Positions 8,036 through 17,506 are shown, counted from the stretch's first letter. The stretch: 41,485 nt of DNA from Acidimicrobiales bacterium (GCA_029577135.1 JARQPW010000022.1:1-41485), one strand, 5' to 3'. Numbers and translations: made by a program. The notes: generated by a model from the letters alone, not told the origin.

Positions 8036-9292
8036 GTGCGTTGCGAGGTCGTCGCCGTCGGGACCGAACTGCTGTTGGGGCAGATCGTCGACACCAACTC
8101 GGCGTGGATCGGCGAGCAACTGGCACTGGCCGGCATCGACTGTCACCGCCACACCGCCGTGGGCGACAACCGGGAACGGATGCTGGCCGCCTTGCGCGAG
8201 GCACTCGAGCGCTCCGACGCTGTGATCGTGACCGGTGGGCTGGGCCCCACCCAGGACGACATCACCCGTGAGGTCGTGGCCGAGGTCATGGGCGTCGGGC
8301 TGGAGCGCGACCCGGAGATCGTGGCCGAGATCGAGCGGCGGTTCTCGGGGCGGGGCCGGCAGATGCCGGCCAACAACCTGCGCCAGGCCGACGTGCCCGT
8401 GGGTGCGACGGCCATCCCCGAGATGCCGGGCACCGCTCCGGGCCTCGTGTGCCCGATCGGCGACCCGGTGGGGGGAAAGGTGCTCTACGCGGTGCCGGGC
8501 GTGCCGCGGGAGATGCAGGCCATGCTCGAGGGCACGGTGCTGCCCGACCTGCATCGCCGGGCCGGCAGCGACGCCGTCATCCGCTCACGGGTCCTGCGCA
8601 CCTGGGGCCGCTCGGAGTCCGGGCTGGCCGAGGTGCTGGCCGACGAGATCGACCGCCTCGACACCGAGGGTGGCCCCACGCTGGCGTTCCTCGCCAGCGG
8701 CATGGAGGGACTCAAGGTCCGTATCACCGCCAAGGGCGCCGACGAGGACGAGGTGGCGGCGGTGCTGGCCGACGAGGAGGCCCGGGTACGGGAGATCGTC
8801 GGACCGATCGTGTTCGGGGTCGACGACCAGAACATGGAGTCGGTGGTGCTCGACGAACTGGTGTCGCAGGGACTCACGCTCGCCACGGCCGAGTCGCTCA
8901 CCGGTGGGATGGTCGGCACCCGGCTCACGGACATCCCGGGGGCCAGCCGGGCCTTCCGGGGCTCGATCGTGGCCTACGACGGCGACGTGAAGCGGGGCCT
9001 GCTGGGCGTGCCCGAGGGACCGGTGGTGTCGGAGGCGGCCGTGGTCGCCATGGCGGAGGGGGCCTGCCGGGTGCTGGGTGCCGACGTGTCGGTGGCGGTC
9101 ACCGGCGTGGCCGGGCCGGACCCGCAGGAGGGCGAGAAGCCCGGCACGGTCTGGATGGCGACCAGCGTCGACGGCGCGGTCGAGGCATGGAAGGTCGTGT
9201 TCCCGTTCGACCGCACCCTGACCCGTCAGTTCACGGTGATCACGGTGCTCGACGCCCTCCGCCAACGCCTGATCGCCCGCCGGGGGGGCTAG
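8036..9292 (+). CDS. cinA: CinA family protein (NMN deamidase / ADP-ribose pyrophosphatase type)
   Basis: A 418-aa two-domain protein. The N-terminal MoCF-like domain begins CEVVAVGTELLLGQIVDTN and has VTGGLGPTQDDITRE. The C-terminal CinA domain has TAESLTGGMVGTRLTDIPGA, with the segment VAVTGVAGPDPQEGEKPGTVW near the end. Known family members deamidate nicotinamide mononucleotide and hydrolyse ADP-ribose in pyridine-nucleotide salvage. The competence-induced name comes from Gram-positive bacteria where it sits by recA, as it nearly does here. The GTG start has GGGAG a few bases upstream. It follows pgsA by 22 bases and precedes thpR by 12. Confidence 0.92.
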   Translation: MRCEVVAVGTELLLGQIVDTNSAWIGEQLALAGIDCHRHTAVGDNRERMLAALREALERSDAVIVTGGLGPTQDDITREVVAEVMGVGLERDPEIVAEIERRFSGRGRQMPANNLRQADVPVGATAIPEMPGTAPGLVCPIGDPVGGKVLYAVPGVPREMQAMLEGTVLPDLHRRAGSDAVIRSRVLRTWGRSESGLAEVLADEIDRLDTEGGPTLAFLASGMEGLKVRITAKGADEDEVAAVLADEEARVREIVGPIVFGVDDQNMESVVLDELVSQGLTLATAESLTGGMVGTRLTDIPGASRAFRGSIVAYDGDVKRGLLGVPEGPVVSEAAVVAMAEGACRVLGADVSVAVTGVAGPDPQEGEKPGTVWMATSVDGAVEAWKVVFPFDRTLTRQFTVITVLDALRQRLIARRGG

Positions 9293-9304
9293 GGGACGGG
9301 TTCC

Positions 9305-9796
9305 GTGCGGTTGTTCGTGGCGGTCTGGCCGTCGGAGGAGGTGGGGGAGGCGCTGGCGAGGTTGCCGCGGCCCGAGGCGCCGGGCCTGCGGTGGACCCGG
9401 CCCGACCAGTGGCACGTGACGTTGCGGTTCCTGGGCGAATCCGACCCGGACGAGGTGGCTGGCGCACTTGCCGATCTGGCGGCGCAGCGGGCCGTCGCCG
9501 GGCTGGGGCCGGCGACCCGCCTGCTGGGGAAGCGGATCGTGGTGGTGCCGGTGGACGGCCTTGACGACCTCGCGGGAACTGTCGTCGCGGCGACGGCGGG
9601 GCTCGGGGAGCCGCCCGAGGACCGGCCGTTCACGGGGCACCTCACGCTGGCGCGGGCCAGGGGGCCGGTCCCCCCCGGCACCGTGGGCACGCCGATCACC
9701 GGGGGGTTCCCCGTGGGCGCAGTGTCCTTGGTGCGCAGCCGCACCCTGCCGGAGGGCGCCGTCTACGAGACGCTGGAGCGGTTCAGCCTCGGGTGA
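9305..9796 (+). CDS. thpR: RNA 2',3'-cyclic phosphodiesterase (LigT/ThpR family)
   Basis: A small cytoplasmic 2H-phosphoesterase of 163 aa. Its two catalytic HxTx motifs are HVTL (H37, T39) and HLTL (H112, T114), flanked by the usual RFLG and LARARG residues. Family members open 2',3'-cyclic phosphates on RNA ends; the natural substrate is uncertain. The start is GTG, 12 bases after cinA. The stop TGA directly abuts the stop codon of msrB on the other strand, so the junction reads TGATCA with no spacer. Confidence 0.88.
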   Translation: MRLFVAVWPSEEVGEALARLPRPEAPGLRWTRPDQWHVTLRFLGESDPDEVAGALADLAAQRAVAGLGPATRLLGKRIVVVPVDGLDDLAGTVVAATAGLGEPPEDRPFTGHLTLARARGPVPPGTVGTPITGGFPVGAVSLVRSRTLPEGAVYETLERFSLG

Positions 9797-10204
9797 TCAG
9801 GCGTCGCGGGGGTCGAGGGTGAGGCACGCCGAGTTCATACAGTAGCGGTCGCCGGTCGGCGGGGGGCCGTCGGGGAATACGTGGCCCAGGTGGGCGCCGC
9901 ACGAGGCGCAGGTGACCTCCGTGCGGACCATGCCGCGGCTCGTGTCCTGGTGGTTGTCGACGAGCCCCTCGGTGAGCGGCTCCCAGAAGCTGGGCCAGCC
10001 GGAGCTTGAGTCGTACTTGGTGTCGCTGTCGAAGAGTGCCTCGCCGCACACCACACAGCGGTAGGTGCCGGCACGCTTCTCGTCCCAGTACTCACCGGTG
10101 AAGGCCTGTTCCGTGCCGGCCTCCTGAGTGCAGTGGTACTGCATGGGGGAGAGGCGGTCGCGCAGTCGCTCGTCCGTCTCGGGCGTGGTTTCGGGGCGGT
10201 TCAT
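9797..10204 (-). CDS. msrB: Peptide-methionine (R)-S-oxide reductase
   Basis: Repairs the R form of methionine sulfoxide in proteins. The 135-aa sequence is a complete single-domain MsrB: two zinc CxxC pairs (C50/C53 and C99/C102), SSSGWPSFW, GHVFPDGPPPTGDRYCMNSA, with the catalytic cysteine C122 in RYCMNSA. The ATG at 10204 is chosen because a -10 box TACCGT lies 6 bases upstream; the reading frame continues further upstream but would run over the recA promoter. It is convergent with thpR and divergent from recA. Confidence 0.93.
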   Translation of the reverse strand: MNRPETTPETDERLRDRLSPMQYHCTQEAGTEQAFTGEYWDEKRAGTYRCVVCGEALFDSDTKYDSSSGWPSFWEPLTEGLVDNHQDTSRGMVRTEVTCASCGAHLGHVFPDGPPPTGDRYCMNSACLTLDPRDA

Positions 10205-10210
10205 GGTCCG

Positions 10211-10216
10211 ACGGTA
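10211..10216 (-). promoter_or_regulatory. -10 box of msrB (leaderless)
   Basis: TACCGT (read on the minus strand) is 6 bases from the ATG. The same GGTACCGTCGG context precedes the RibD-type gene at 21517. Confidence 0.5.
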
Positions 10217-10234
10217 CCGGATCGTCGGAAATGC

Positions 10235-10264
10235 TTGCATCGAACGTCTGTTCGCACTTACACT
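10235..10264 (+). promoter_or_regulatory. recA promoter P1 with LexA operator
   Basis: -35 TTGCAT (10235-10240), an 18-base spacer, and -10 TACACT (10259-10264). The spacer contains the perfect palindromic SOS box CGAACGTCTGTTCG at 10241-10254, so LexA binding would block RNA polymerase. The box matches the actinobacterial consensus CGAAC-N4-GTTCG in all fixed positions and the same design occurs at lexA. Confidence 0.85.
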
Positions 10265-10280
10265 GCTGTCATTCGGGTCA

Positions 10281-10302
10281 CCGGACCACCGGTTTGGACC
10301 GG
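10281..10302 (+). other. Imperfect inverted repeat in the recA P1 leader
   Basis: CCGGACCA (10281-10288) can pair with TGGACCGG (10295-10302) with one A-A mismatch and a 6-base loop. It lies just before the second recA promoter. It could be a regulator site or an RNA hairpin in transcripts from P1. Confidence 0.3.
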
Positions 10303-10325
10303 CTGTCACACCCCCTTCGTAGGGT
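10303..10325 (+). promoter_or_regulatory. recA promoter P2, RecA-NDp/PafBC-like
   Basis: CTGTCACACCCC at 10303-10314, then TAGGGT at 10320-10325. The layout fits the mycobacterial LexA-independent recA promoter as I recall it: TGTCR, three bases, eight bases, TANNNT. The first 12 bases recur exactly before the LysM gene. P2 gives a leader of about 70 bases before the recA ATG. Confidence 0.6.
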
Positions 10326-10400
10326 CCCCCCAATCGATCAGACAGATCCAGCACGCGAACAGAACCGGACAGATCCCGGAGCTGAGGAACGGAGCACACC

Positions 10401-11564
<1,164 letters not shown>

Positions 11565-11577
11565 GCGCCCACCGGTC

Positions 11578-11599
11578 CCGGCCGTCACACGGCGGCCGG
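11578..11599 (+). terminator. Hairpin after recA
   Basis: Perfect 7-bp stem CCGGCCG/CGGCCGG with an 8-base loop, 13 bases after the recA stop and before the miaB -10 box. No T-tract is present. Confidence 0.45.
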
Positions 11600-11607
11600 C
11601 CCGGCCG

Positions 11608-11613
11608 TAGCCT
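11608..11613 (+). promoter_or_regulatory. -10 box of miaB (leaderless)
   Basis: TAGCCT ends 7 bases before GTG 11621. The spacing places the transcription start at the start codon and decides the start choice. Confidence 0.5.
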
Positions 11614-11620
11614 GTCGGGC

Positions 11621-13138
11621 GTGGACGCCACGCCCCCGGACGCAGCCCTCCCCACTGATGGCGCCCCTGCCGGCCGCGCCCGGACCTATGCGGTGCGGAC
11701 CTACGGGTGTCAGATGAACGTGCACGACAGCGAGCGCATCGCCGGCCTGCTCGAGGCCGACGGGCTGATCGAGGCCGCCTCGGAGGCGGAGGCAGATGTC
11801 ATCGTCCTCAACACCTGTTGCATCCGGGAGAACGCCGACAACAAGCTCTACGGAGCCCTGGGCAACCTCAAGGCGCTCAAGGAGGAGAGGCCCGACCTGC
11901 AGGTGGCCGTGGCCGGTTGCCTGGCCCAGAAGGACCGCGAGCTCATCCAGCAGCGGGCCGCACACGTCGACGTCGTGTTCGGCACCCACAACGTGCACCG
12001 GGCCACCGAGCTCCTCGCCCACGCTCGACGGCACGGACCCGTGATGGAGATCCTCGAGGAGACCGTGCGCGACGCCGCCGACGCCTTCCCGTCTGCGCTG
12101 CCCACGAAACGCGACGCCGACCACTGCGCCTGGGTGACCATCCAGATTGGCTGCGACAACTCGTGTGCCTTCTGCATCGTCCCGGCGGTGCGGGGACCCG
12201 AGATCAGCCGCCCCTTCGGCGAGTTGGTGCTCGAGGTCGAGGGTCTGGCCTCAGACGGGGTCACCGAGGTCACCCTGCTGGGACAGAATGTCAACTCGTA
12301 CGGCCGCGACCTCACCACCAGGTTGCGGTCGATCGACGCCGGGTCCGCCGATGCCTTCGAGGCCGGTGAGCGCTGGGTCCTCGAGGGGCGCCGCCGTCCC
12401 CGACCCCTGTTCGCGGACCTCCTGCGCGAGGTGGGCGCCGTCGAGGGCATCCGCCGTGTGCGCTACACCAGCCCGCACCCCAAGGACCTACGGCCCGAGA
12501 CCATCGCCGCCATGGCCGAGACGCCCTCGGTGTGCGAACATCTCCACCTGCCGCTCCAGTCCGGCAGCGACCGGGTGCTGGCCGCCATGCACCGCGGCTA
12601 CACCGCCGAGCGCTACCTCGAGCGCCTGGCCGCCGCCCGGGCCGGCATCGAAGACCTTGCCGTCTCGACCGACGTCATCGTCGGCTTCCCCGGCGAGACC
12701 GATGCCGACTTCGAGTCGACGCTGGAGGTGGCCGCCGAGGCCGGGTATGACTCGGCCTTCGCCTTCGTGTTCTCGCCCCGACCTGGCACCGAGGCAGCCG
12801 ACCTCGAGGATGAGTTCGTCGACCATGCCCTCTGCGTCGAGCGTTTCGAGCGGCTCCAACGGGTTCTGCGTCGCTCGTCCCGCCGCAGCCACGAGGCCCG
12901 TGTCGGTCGGACCGAGGAGATCCTGGTCGAGGGCCCCTCCAAGCGGGAGCCCGACCAGGTCACCGGCCGAACCCGGCAGAACAGGCTGGTGCATCTGCCG
13001 GCCGCCGAGGGCCTGCGCACCGGTGCCTACGCCGACGTCCGGATCACGGGTGCCGCGAGCCACTACCTGTTCGGTGAACTGCTCGAGGTCACGGCATCGC
13101 CACGCCACCGCCGCCGGATCCCGGTCGCCTCGCTTTGA
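11621..13138 (+). CDS. miaB: tRNA-2-methylthio-N6-dimethylallyladenosine synthase
   Basis: Radical-SAM methylthiotransferase that modifies i6A37 of tRNAs. The 505-aa protein has cluster cysteines C30 (YGCQMN), C66 (NTCCIRE) and C100 (AGCLAQK), radical-SAM cysteines C178, C182 and C185 (GCDNSCAFC), and a C-terminal TRAM segment. The GTG start is supported by the -10 box 7 bases away and by the correct distance to YGCQMN. Between LGQNVNSYG and FADLLREV (about residues 229-262) there is a linker longer than in the E. coli enzyme. miaA, which makes its substrate, follows directly. Confidence 0.94.
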   Translation: MDATPPDAALPTDGAPAGRARTYAVRTYGCQMNVHDSERIAGLLEADGLIEAASEAEADVIVLNTCCIRENADNKLYGALGNLKALKEERPDLQVAVAGCLAQKDRELIQQRAAHVDVVFGTHNVHRATELLAHARRHGPVMEILEETVRDAADAFPSALPTKRDADHCAWVTIQIGCDNSCAFCIVPAVRGPEISRPFGELVLEVEGLASDGVTEVTLLGQNVNSYGRDLTTRLRSIDAGSADAFEAGERWVLEGRRRPRPLFADLLREVGAVEGIRRVRYTSPHPKDLRPETIAAMAETPSVCEHLHLPLQSGSDRVLAAMHRGYTAERYLERLAAARAGIEDLAVSTDVIVGFPGETDADFESTLEVAAEAGYDSAFAFVFSPRPGTEAADLEDEFVDHALCVERFERLQRVLRRSSRRSHEARVGRTEEILVEGPSKREPDQVTGRTRQNRLVHLPAAEGLRTGAYADVRITGAASHYLFGELLEVTASPRHRRRIPVASL

Positions 13139-13158
13139 GGATGGGTGGGGGAGCGGCC

Positions 13159-14121
13159 GTGGTCCACCCCAACGCAGGGTCGGGACAGGGGTCGGCGTCC
13201 GCCCACCCAAACGGGCACCTGGTCCTGGTCGGGCCCACCGCCTCGGGCAAGTCGGCCCTGGCCCTGGAGGTCGCCCGTCGGCGACCGGAGGTCGAACTGG
13301 TCTCGATGGACTCCATGGCGCTCTATCGGGGCATGGACATCGGAACGGCCACGCCAGGGGCCGGTAGGCGGGCCGAGGTGCCCCACCACCTCCTCGACGT
13401 GGCCGACCCCTCCGAGGAGTACACGGTCTCGACGTTCCAGGCCGCCGCCCGGGCGGCCCTCGAGGACATCACGGGGCGGGGCTGTCGGGCGGTCCTCGTC
13501 GGCGGCACCGGGCTCCACATCCGGTCGGTGGTCGACGACCTCGAGATTCCGGGCCGCTACGGGGAGGTACGGGCCGAACTGGAGGCCGAACCCGACACGC
13601 TCCTCCTGTACCGGCGCCTCTCCGATTCGGATCCGGTGGCGGCTGGGCGCATGGAGCCGACGAACCGTCGCCGGGTGCTGCGGGCCCTCGAGGTCACGCT
13701 CGGTGCCGGGCGGCCGTTCTCGTCCTTCGGACCGGGCCTCGACCGGTATTCCGAGACGCCGTTCACCCAGGTCGGCCTGCGCCTCCCTCATGACCTCCTC
13801 GACCAGCGGATCACCGAACGGTTCGCCCGGATGATGGACGAGGGATTCCTCGAGGAGGTCGTCGGCCTGCTGGCGGGGTTCGGCGGCTTCTCCCACACCG
13901 CCGCGCAGGCGCTCGGCTACCGGGAGTTGGCGGCGCACCTGCGCGGCGAGTGCACCCTCGACGAGGCGGTGGAGGATGCGGTGGCCGCCACGCGCCGGTT
14001 CGCCCGTCGGCAGGAGCGGTGGTTCCGCCGGGACCCCCGGATCACGTGGCTCGACGTGGGGGAAGACCCGCTGGCCGTGCTCGACGACCTCCTGGCGTCG
14101 TTCGACACCTGCGCACCGTGA
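13159..14121 (+). CDS. miaA: tRNA dimethylallyltransferase
   Basis: Transfers a dimethylallyl group to A37 of tRNAs reading U-starting codons, making the substrate of MiaB. The P-loop GPTASGKS is at 25-32, followed by SMDSMALYRGMDIGTATP and HHLLDVADPSEEYTVSTFQ, which bind substrate and tRNA. The length of 320 aa is normal. I prefer GTG 13159, which has GGGGGAG 5 bases upstream; ATG 13141 in the same frame is the alternative and adds six residues. It lies 20 bases after miaB (or 2 bases with the earlier start). Confidence 0.93.
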   Translation: MVHPNAGSGQGSASAHPNGHLVLVGPTASGKSALALEVARRRPEVELVSMDSMALYRGMDIGTATPGAGRRAEVPHHLLDVADPSEEYTVSTFQAAARAALEDITGRGCRAVLVGGTGLHIRSVVDDLEIPGRYGEVRAELEAEPDTLLLYRRLSDSDPVAAGRMEPTNRRRVLRALEVTLGAGRPFSSFGPGLDRYSETPFTQVGLRLPHDLLDQRITERFARMMDEGFLEEVVGLLAGFGGFSHTAAQALGYRELAAHLRGECTLDEAVEDAVAATRRFARRQERWFRRDPRITWLDVGEDPLAVLDDLLASFDTCAP

Positions 14122-14161
14122 GCGTCCGGGAACCGGGGGTGGCGGCGGCTCGCCGGTGGGT

Positions 14162-14167
14162 GAGAAT
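14162..14167 (+). promoter_or_regulatory. Possible -10 box of dapF (leaderless)
   Basis: GAGAAT lies 6 bases before the GTG start of dapF, the same spacing as other leaderless genes here, but the first base differs from TANNNT. Confidence 0.35.
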
Positions 14168-14173
14168 GGCACC

Positions 14174-14977
14174 GTGCGGCTGACCCACCACCACGGCCTC
14201 GGCAACGACTTCCTCGTCGCGCTCATCGACGAGGTGCCGGCCGATGCTCCCGACCTGGCCCGGCGCCTCTGTGACCGCGAGCACGGCATCGGCGCCGACG
14301 GCCTTGTCTTCGGGACGCCCTGGACCGGCTCCTCCGAGGGCCTCTCGTTCACGCTCGTGAACAGCGACGGCAGTCCTGCCGAGGTGAGCGGCAACGGGAT
14401 GCGCTGCTTCGCCCAGGCCGTCGCACGGGCCACCGGTAGCACCGGCCTGGAACTGACCGTCGACACGCCGGCCGGCCCCCGCCGGATCGTCGTCGACGGC
14501 GGCCCCGACGATGTCGAGGTCTCCGCCACCGTCGACATGGGTTCCGCCGGACCCGGGCACGACACCGATGGCCTGACCGTCGACCTCGGTGGTCCGACCC
14601 CGATCCGCAGCGGCACGGTCGACCTGGGGAACCCGCACCTGATGATCCAGGTTGAGGACGTCGATGCCGTCGACCATGGAACCGTGGGGCCGGTCGTTGA
14701 GGCGTTCTTCGAACCCGAGGGGTGCAATGTCCACCTGGTGCAGGTGCTCGACGCCGCCACGATCCGCCTCCGCCCGTGGGAGCGGGGCGCCGGCCTCACC
14801 GAGGCCTGTGGCAGTGGTGCCTGTGCCGCCGTCCACCTCTTCCACGCCTGGGGGCTCGTCGGAACCGACGTGGAGGTCCGGATGCCGGGCGGTTGTGCGG
14901 TCGTCAGTCTGGGCGCCACGATCCGCCTGACCGGCTCGTCCGTCCACATCGGCGACCACGCGATCGCGCATGGCTGA
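14174..14977 (+). CDS. dapF: Diaminopimelate epimerase
   Basis: Interconverts LL- and meso-diaminopimelate, giving the form used in peptidoglycan and for lysine. The 267-aa protein has the two catalytic cysteines, C78 in SGNGMRCFAQ and C212 in TEACGSGACAA. The family N-terminus GLGNDF, and EHGIGADGL, are present. GTG 14174 is chosen because GLGNDF then begins at residue 8, as in the family, and a -10-like box lies 6 bases upstream. Its end overlaps the hflX ATG by 8 bases. Confidence 0.95.
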   Translation: MRLTHHHGLGNDFLVALIDEVPADAPDLARRLCDREHGIGADGLVFGTPWTGSSEGLSFTLVNSDGSPAEVSGNGMRCFAQAVARATGSTGLELTVDTPAGPRRIVVDGGPDDVEVSATVDMGSAGPGHDTDGLTVDLGGPTPIRSGTVDLGNPHLMIQVEDVDAVDHGTVGPVVEAFFEPEGCNVHLVQVLDAATIRLRPWERGAGLTEACGSGACAAVHLFHAWGLVGTDVEVRMPGGCAVVSLGATIRLTGSSVHIGDHAIAHG

Positions 14978-16364
14978 CGACTGGGACGACGGCCTGGTCG
15001 AGGAGAACCTCGGGGCCGACGAAGGGGCTCCTGACGAGTCGGCGCACCGTGGCGCCTTCGGCGAGTTCGGCGGCGAGACCCGTGGCCTCATCGACCGTGC
15101 CTTCCGTGAGCGCATCGTGCTGGCCGGCGTGGCGCTGGGCCGCGTCGACCCCGACGAGGTCGACGCCTCCATGGACGAACTGGCACGCCTCGTCGACACG
15201 GCAGGCGCCGACCCCGTGGCCCGGGTCCTCCAGCAACGGGACGCCCCCGACATCGCCACCTACGTCGGCAGCGGCAAGGCCGCCGAGATCCGCGACATCT
15301 CCGAACACCACGACGCCGACACCGTCGTGTTCGACAACGAGCTCACGCCGGCGCAACAGGGCAACCTCGAGACCATCCTGAAGCGGACGGCGCTGGACCG
15401 CACCGCAGTGATCCTCGACATCTTCGCCCAGAACGCCAGCAGCCTGGCCGGTCGGACACAGGTCGAGTTGGCACAGCTGCGCTACCGCCTGCCTCGCCTG
15501 CGGCGCTCGGGCCGGACCTTCAGCCAACAGGCCGGCGGCATCGGAACCCGCGGCCCGGGCGAGACCCAGCTCGAGGTCGACCGGCGGCGCCTCATGCGCA
15601 GGGTCCGCAGGCTCGAACAGGACCTGGTGCGCATCCGGAGGAACCGGGCCACCCAGTCGAAGAGGCGGCGCCACACCAGCAACCGCTCGGTTGCCATCGT
15701 CGGTTACACGAACGCCGGCAAGTCCACCCTTCTGAACCGCGTGACCGACGCCGGAGTCCTGGTCGAGGACCGCCTCTTCGCCACGCTCGACGCCACCACA
15801 CGGCGCCTGCAGCTCCCCGGTGGCGAGGCCATCTTCCTGACCGACACCGTCGGCTTCGTCCGCAAGCTGCCCCACCAGCTGGTCGAGGCCTTCCGTTCGA
15901 CGCTCGACTTGGTGGTCGACGCCGACCTGTTGGTCCATGTCGTGGACGCTTCCGCCCCCGATCCCTACGGTGACATCGACGCCGTTCGGGCGGTCCTCCG
16001 GGAGATCGGCGCCGACGCCGTGCCCGAGCTCTACGCCTTCAACAAGGCCGACGCCGACCCGGTGGCGGCCGCCCGGCTGGCCGAGCGGGAGGAGGGCGCC
16101 GTGGCGGTCTCGGCGGTCACCGGGGAGGGGATCGAGGATCTCCTCGCCACCATCGGGCGACGCCTGCGGGCATCCACCCGAGTCGTGTCGCTGTTGGTGC
16201 CGTTCGACCGGGGTGATGCCCTGGCCATGGCCCATCGTGAGGGCGAGGTGCTCGACGAGTCGTCGGACGAGGCGGGCTGGCGCCTGTGGGTGCGCCTGGA
16301 CGAGGGTTCGGTGGGGCGGCTCGCCGAGTTCGCCTCCGGCGACGACGGCGAGGCCGGGCGGTGA
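14970..16364 (+). CDS. hflX: GTPase HflX
   Basis: Ribosome-associated GTPase that splits stalled or stressed 70S ribosomes. The 464-aa protein has the HflX N-terminal domain, the basic/coiled linker with GGIGTRGPGETQLEVDRR (189-206), then the G domain: G1 GYTNAGKS (245-252), G3 DTVG (292-295), G4 NKAD (358-361). The acidic N-terminus of about 40 residues is variable in the family. It overlaps dapF by 8 bases at the start and dapC by 4 bases at the end, so dapF-hflX-dapC is one coupled operon. dapF next to hflX is also the mycobacterial order, from memory. Confidence 0.94.
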   Translation: MADDWDDGLVEENLGADEGAPDESAHRGAFGEFGGETRGLIDRAFRERIVLAGVALGRVDPDEVDASMDELARLVDTAGADPVARVLQQRDAPDIATYVGSGKAAEIRDISEHHDADTVVFDNELTPAQQGNLETILKRTALDRTAVILDIFAQNASSLAGRTQVELAQLRYRLPRLRRSGRTFSQQAGGIGTRGPGETQLEVDRRRLMRRVRRLEQDLVRIRRNRATQSKRRRHTSNRSVAIVGYTNAGKSTLLNRVTDAGVLVEDRLFATLDATTRRLQLPGGEAIFLTDTVGFVRKLPHQLVEAFRSTLDLVVDADLLVHVVDASAPDPYGDIDAVRAVLREIGADAVPELYAFNKADADPVAAARLAEREEGAVAVSAVTGEGIEDLLATIGRRLRASTRVVSLLVPFDRGDALAMAHREGEVLDESSDEAGWRLWVRLDEGSVGRLAEFASGDDGEAGR

Positions 16365-17506
16365 CTGAGGTGGCCTCGGGCGATCCGGGGAGCGCCGGCG
16401 GGTACGTGCCGCCGCCCTACCCCTATGACCTGCTCGACGAGTCCCGGGCCGTCGCCGAAGGCCTCCCCGGTGGTGCCGTCGACCTGTCGATCGGAACGCC
16501 GTGCGACCCGGTGCCGGCCGTCGTCGCCGAGGCACTGGGTGCCGCCACGGACCCGGCCCGGCCCTACCCTCCGTCGGTTGGGAGCGCCGACCTGCTGGAC
16601 GCCGTCTGCGGCTGGTTCGACCGGCGCCTCGACGTGGTCCTCTACCCGGCGCAGGTGGGCGCCTGCATCGGGTCCAAGGAACTGGTGGTTGGCCTCCCCC
16701 AGGTGCTGCGGCTCCGCGATCCGTTCCGCGACACGGTCCTGTACCCGTCGATCTCGTATCCCTCCTATGCGATGGGTGCCGACCTGGCCGGATGCCGGGC
16801 CGTTCCGGTATCCGTCGATGCCGACTGGCGGCTGGACCTGTCGGCGATCGACGAGGCCGATGCCGAGCGGGCCCTCTGCCTCTGGGTCAACACTCCGGGC
16901 AATCCGGCCGGTGCCCTCGACGACCTCGGTGCGGCGGCGGAGTGGGGGAGGGAACGCGGCGTCCCGGTCCTCAGCGACGAGTGCTATGTCGAGTTCACGT
17001 GGGACGGCGAGCCCCGTTCGGTGCTCCGGTACGGCTCCGACGGGGTCCTGGCCGTGCACTCGCTGTCGAAGCGCTCGAACCTGGCCGGCCTGCGGGTCGG
17101 CTACTACGCCGGCGACGCCGAACTCGTCCACTACCTGCGTGAGGTCCGGAGGCACCAGGGCTTCATGATCCCCGGCCCGGCCCAGGCGGCCGGAGCGGCG
17201 GCGCTCGCGGACCAGGCCCACGTCGAGGCCCAGGCGGCCCGCTACCACGGACGCCTGGAACGCCTCGTGGGTCTCCTCGGCAACCTGGGAATTGGGGCGA
17301 CCATGCCGCAGGGCGGCTTCTACCTCTGGGTGGCCGCACCGGACGGGGACGCCTGGGCCCTCACCCGCCGGCTGGCCGAGACGCTCGGCATCGTCGTGAG
17401 TCCGGGAGAGTTCTATGGACCGGACGGCGCCGGCCACGTCCGGATCGCCGCCGTGGCCACCGACGACCGGCTGGACCTCGTCGCCGAGCGAGCCGGCCGT
17501 GTCTGA
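16361..17506 (+). CDS. dapC: Succinyldiaminopimelate aminotransferase
   Basis: PLP fold-type I aminotransferase that makes N-succinyl-LL-2,6-diaminopimelate. The 381-aa protein has NTPGNPAG (177-184), D206 and Y209 for the cofactor, and the Schiff-base lysine K237 in SLSKRSNLAGLR. The N-terminal PPYPYDLLDE and LSIGTPCDP pattern fits the actinobacterial DapC group. GTG 16361 overlaps the hflX TGA (GTGA). Position directly before dapD and dapE, the steps before and after it in the succinylase branch, makes the specificity assignment strong. A hairpin containing the stop codon ends the operon. Confidence 0.9.
   Translation: MTEVASGDPGSAGGYVPPPYPYDLLDESRAVAEGLPGGAVDLSIGTPCDPVPAVVAEALGAATDPARPYPPSVGSADLLDAVCGWFDRRLDVVLYPAQVGACIGSKELVVGLPQVLRLRDPFRDTVLYPSISYPSYAMGADLAGCRAVPVSVDADWRLDLSAIDEADAERALCLWVNTPGNPAGALDDLGAAAEWGRERGVPVLSDECYVEFTWDGEPRSVLRYGSDGVLAVHSLSKRSNLAGLRVGYYAGDAELVHYLREVRRHQGFMIPGPAQAAGAAALADQAHVEAQAARYHGRLERLVGLLGNLGIGATMPQGGFYLWVAAPDGDAWALTRRLAETLGIVVSPGEFYGPDGAGHVRIAAVATDDRLDLVAERAGRV

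Noticed and set aside
11584-11613. GTCACAC before miaB as another copy of the recA-type motif
   Set aside because: It is 24 bases, not 15, before the -10 TAGCCT and lacks the CCC tail; it lies in the loop of the recA hairpin.
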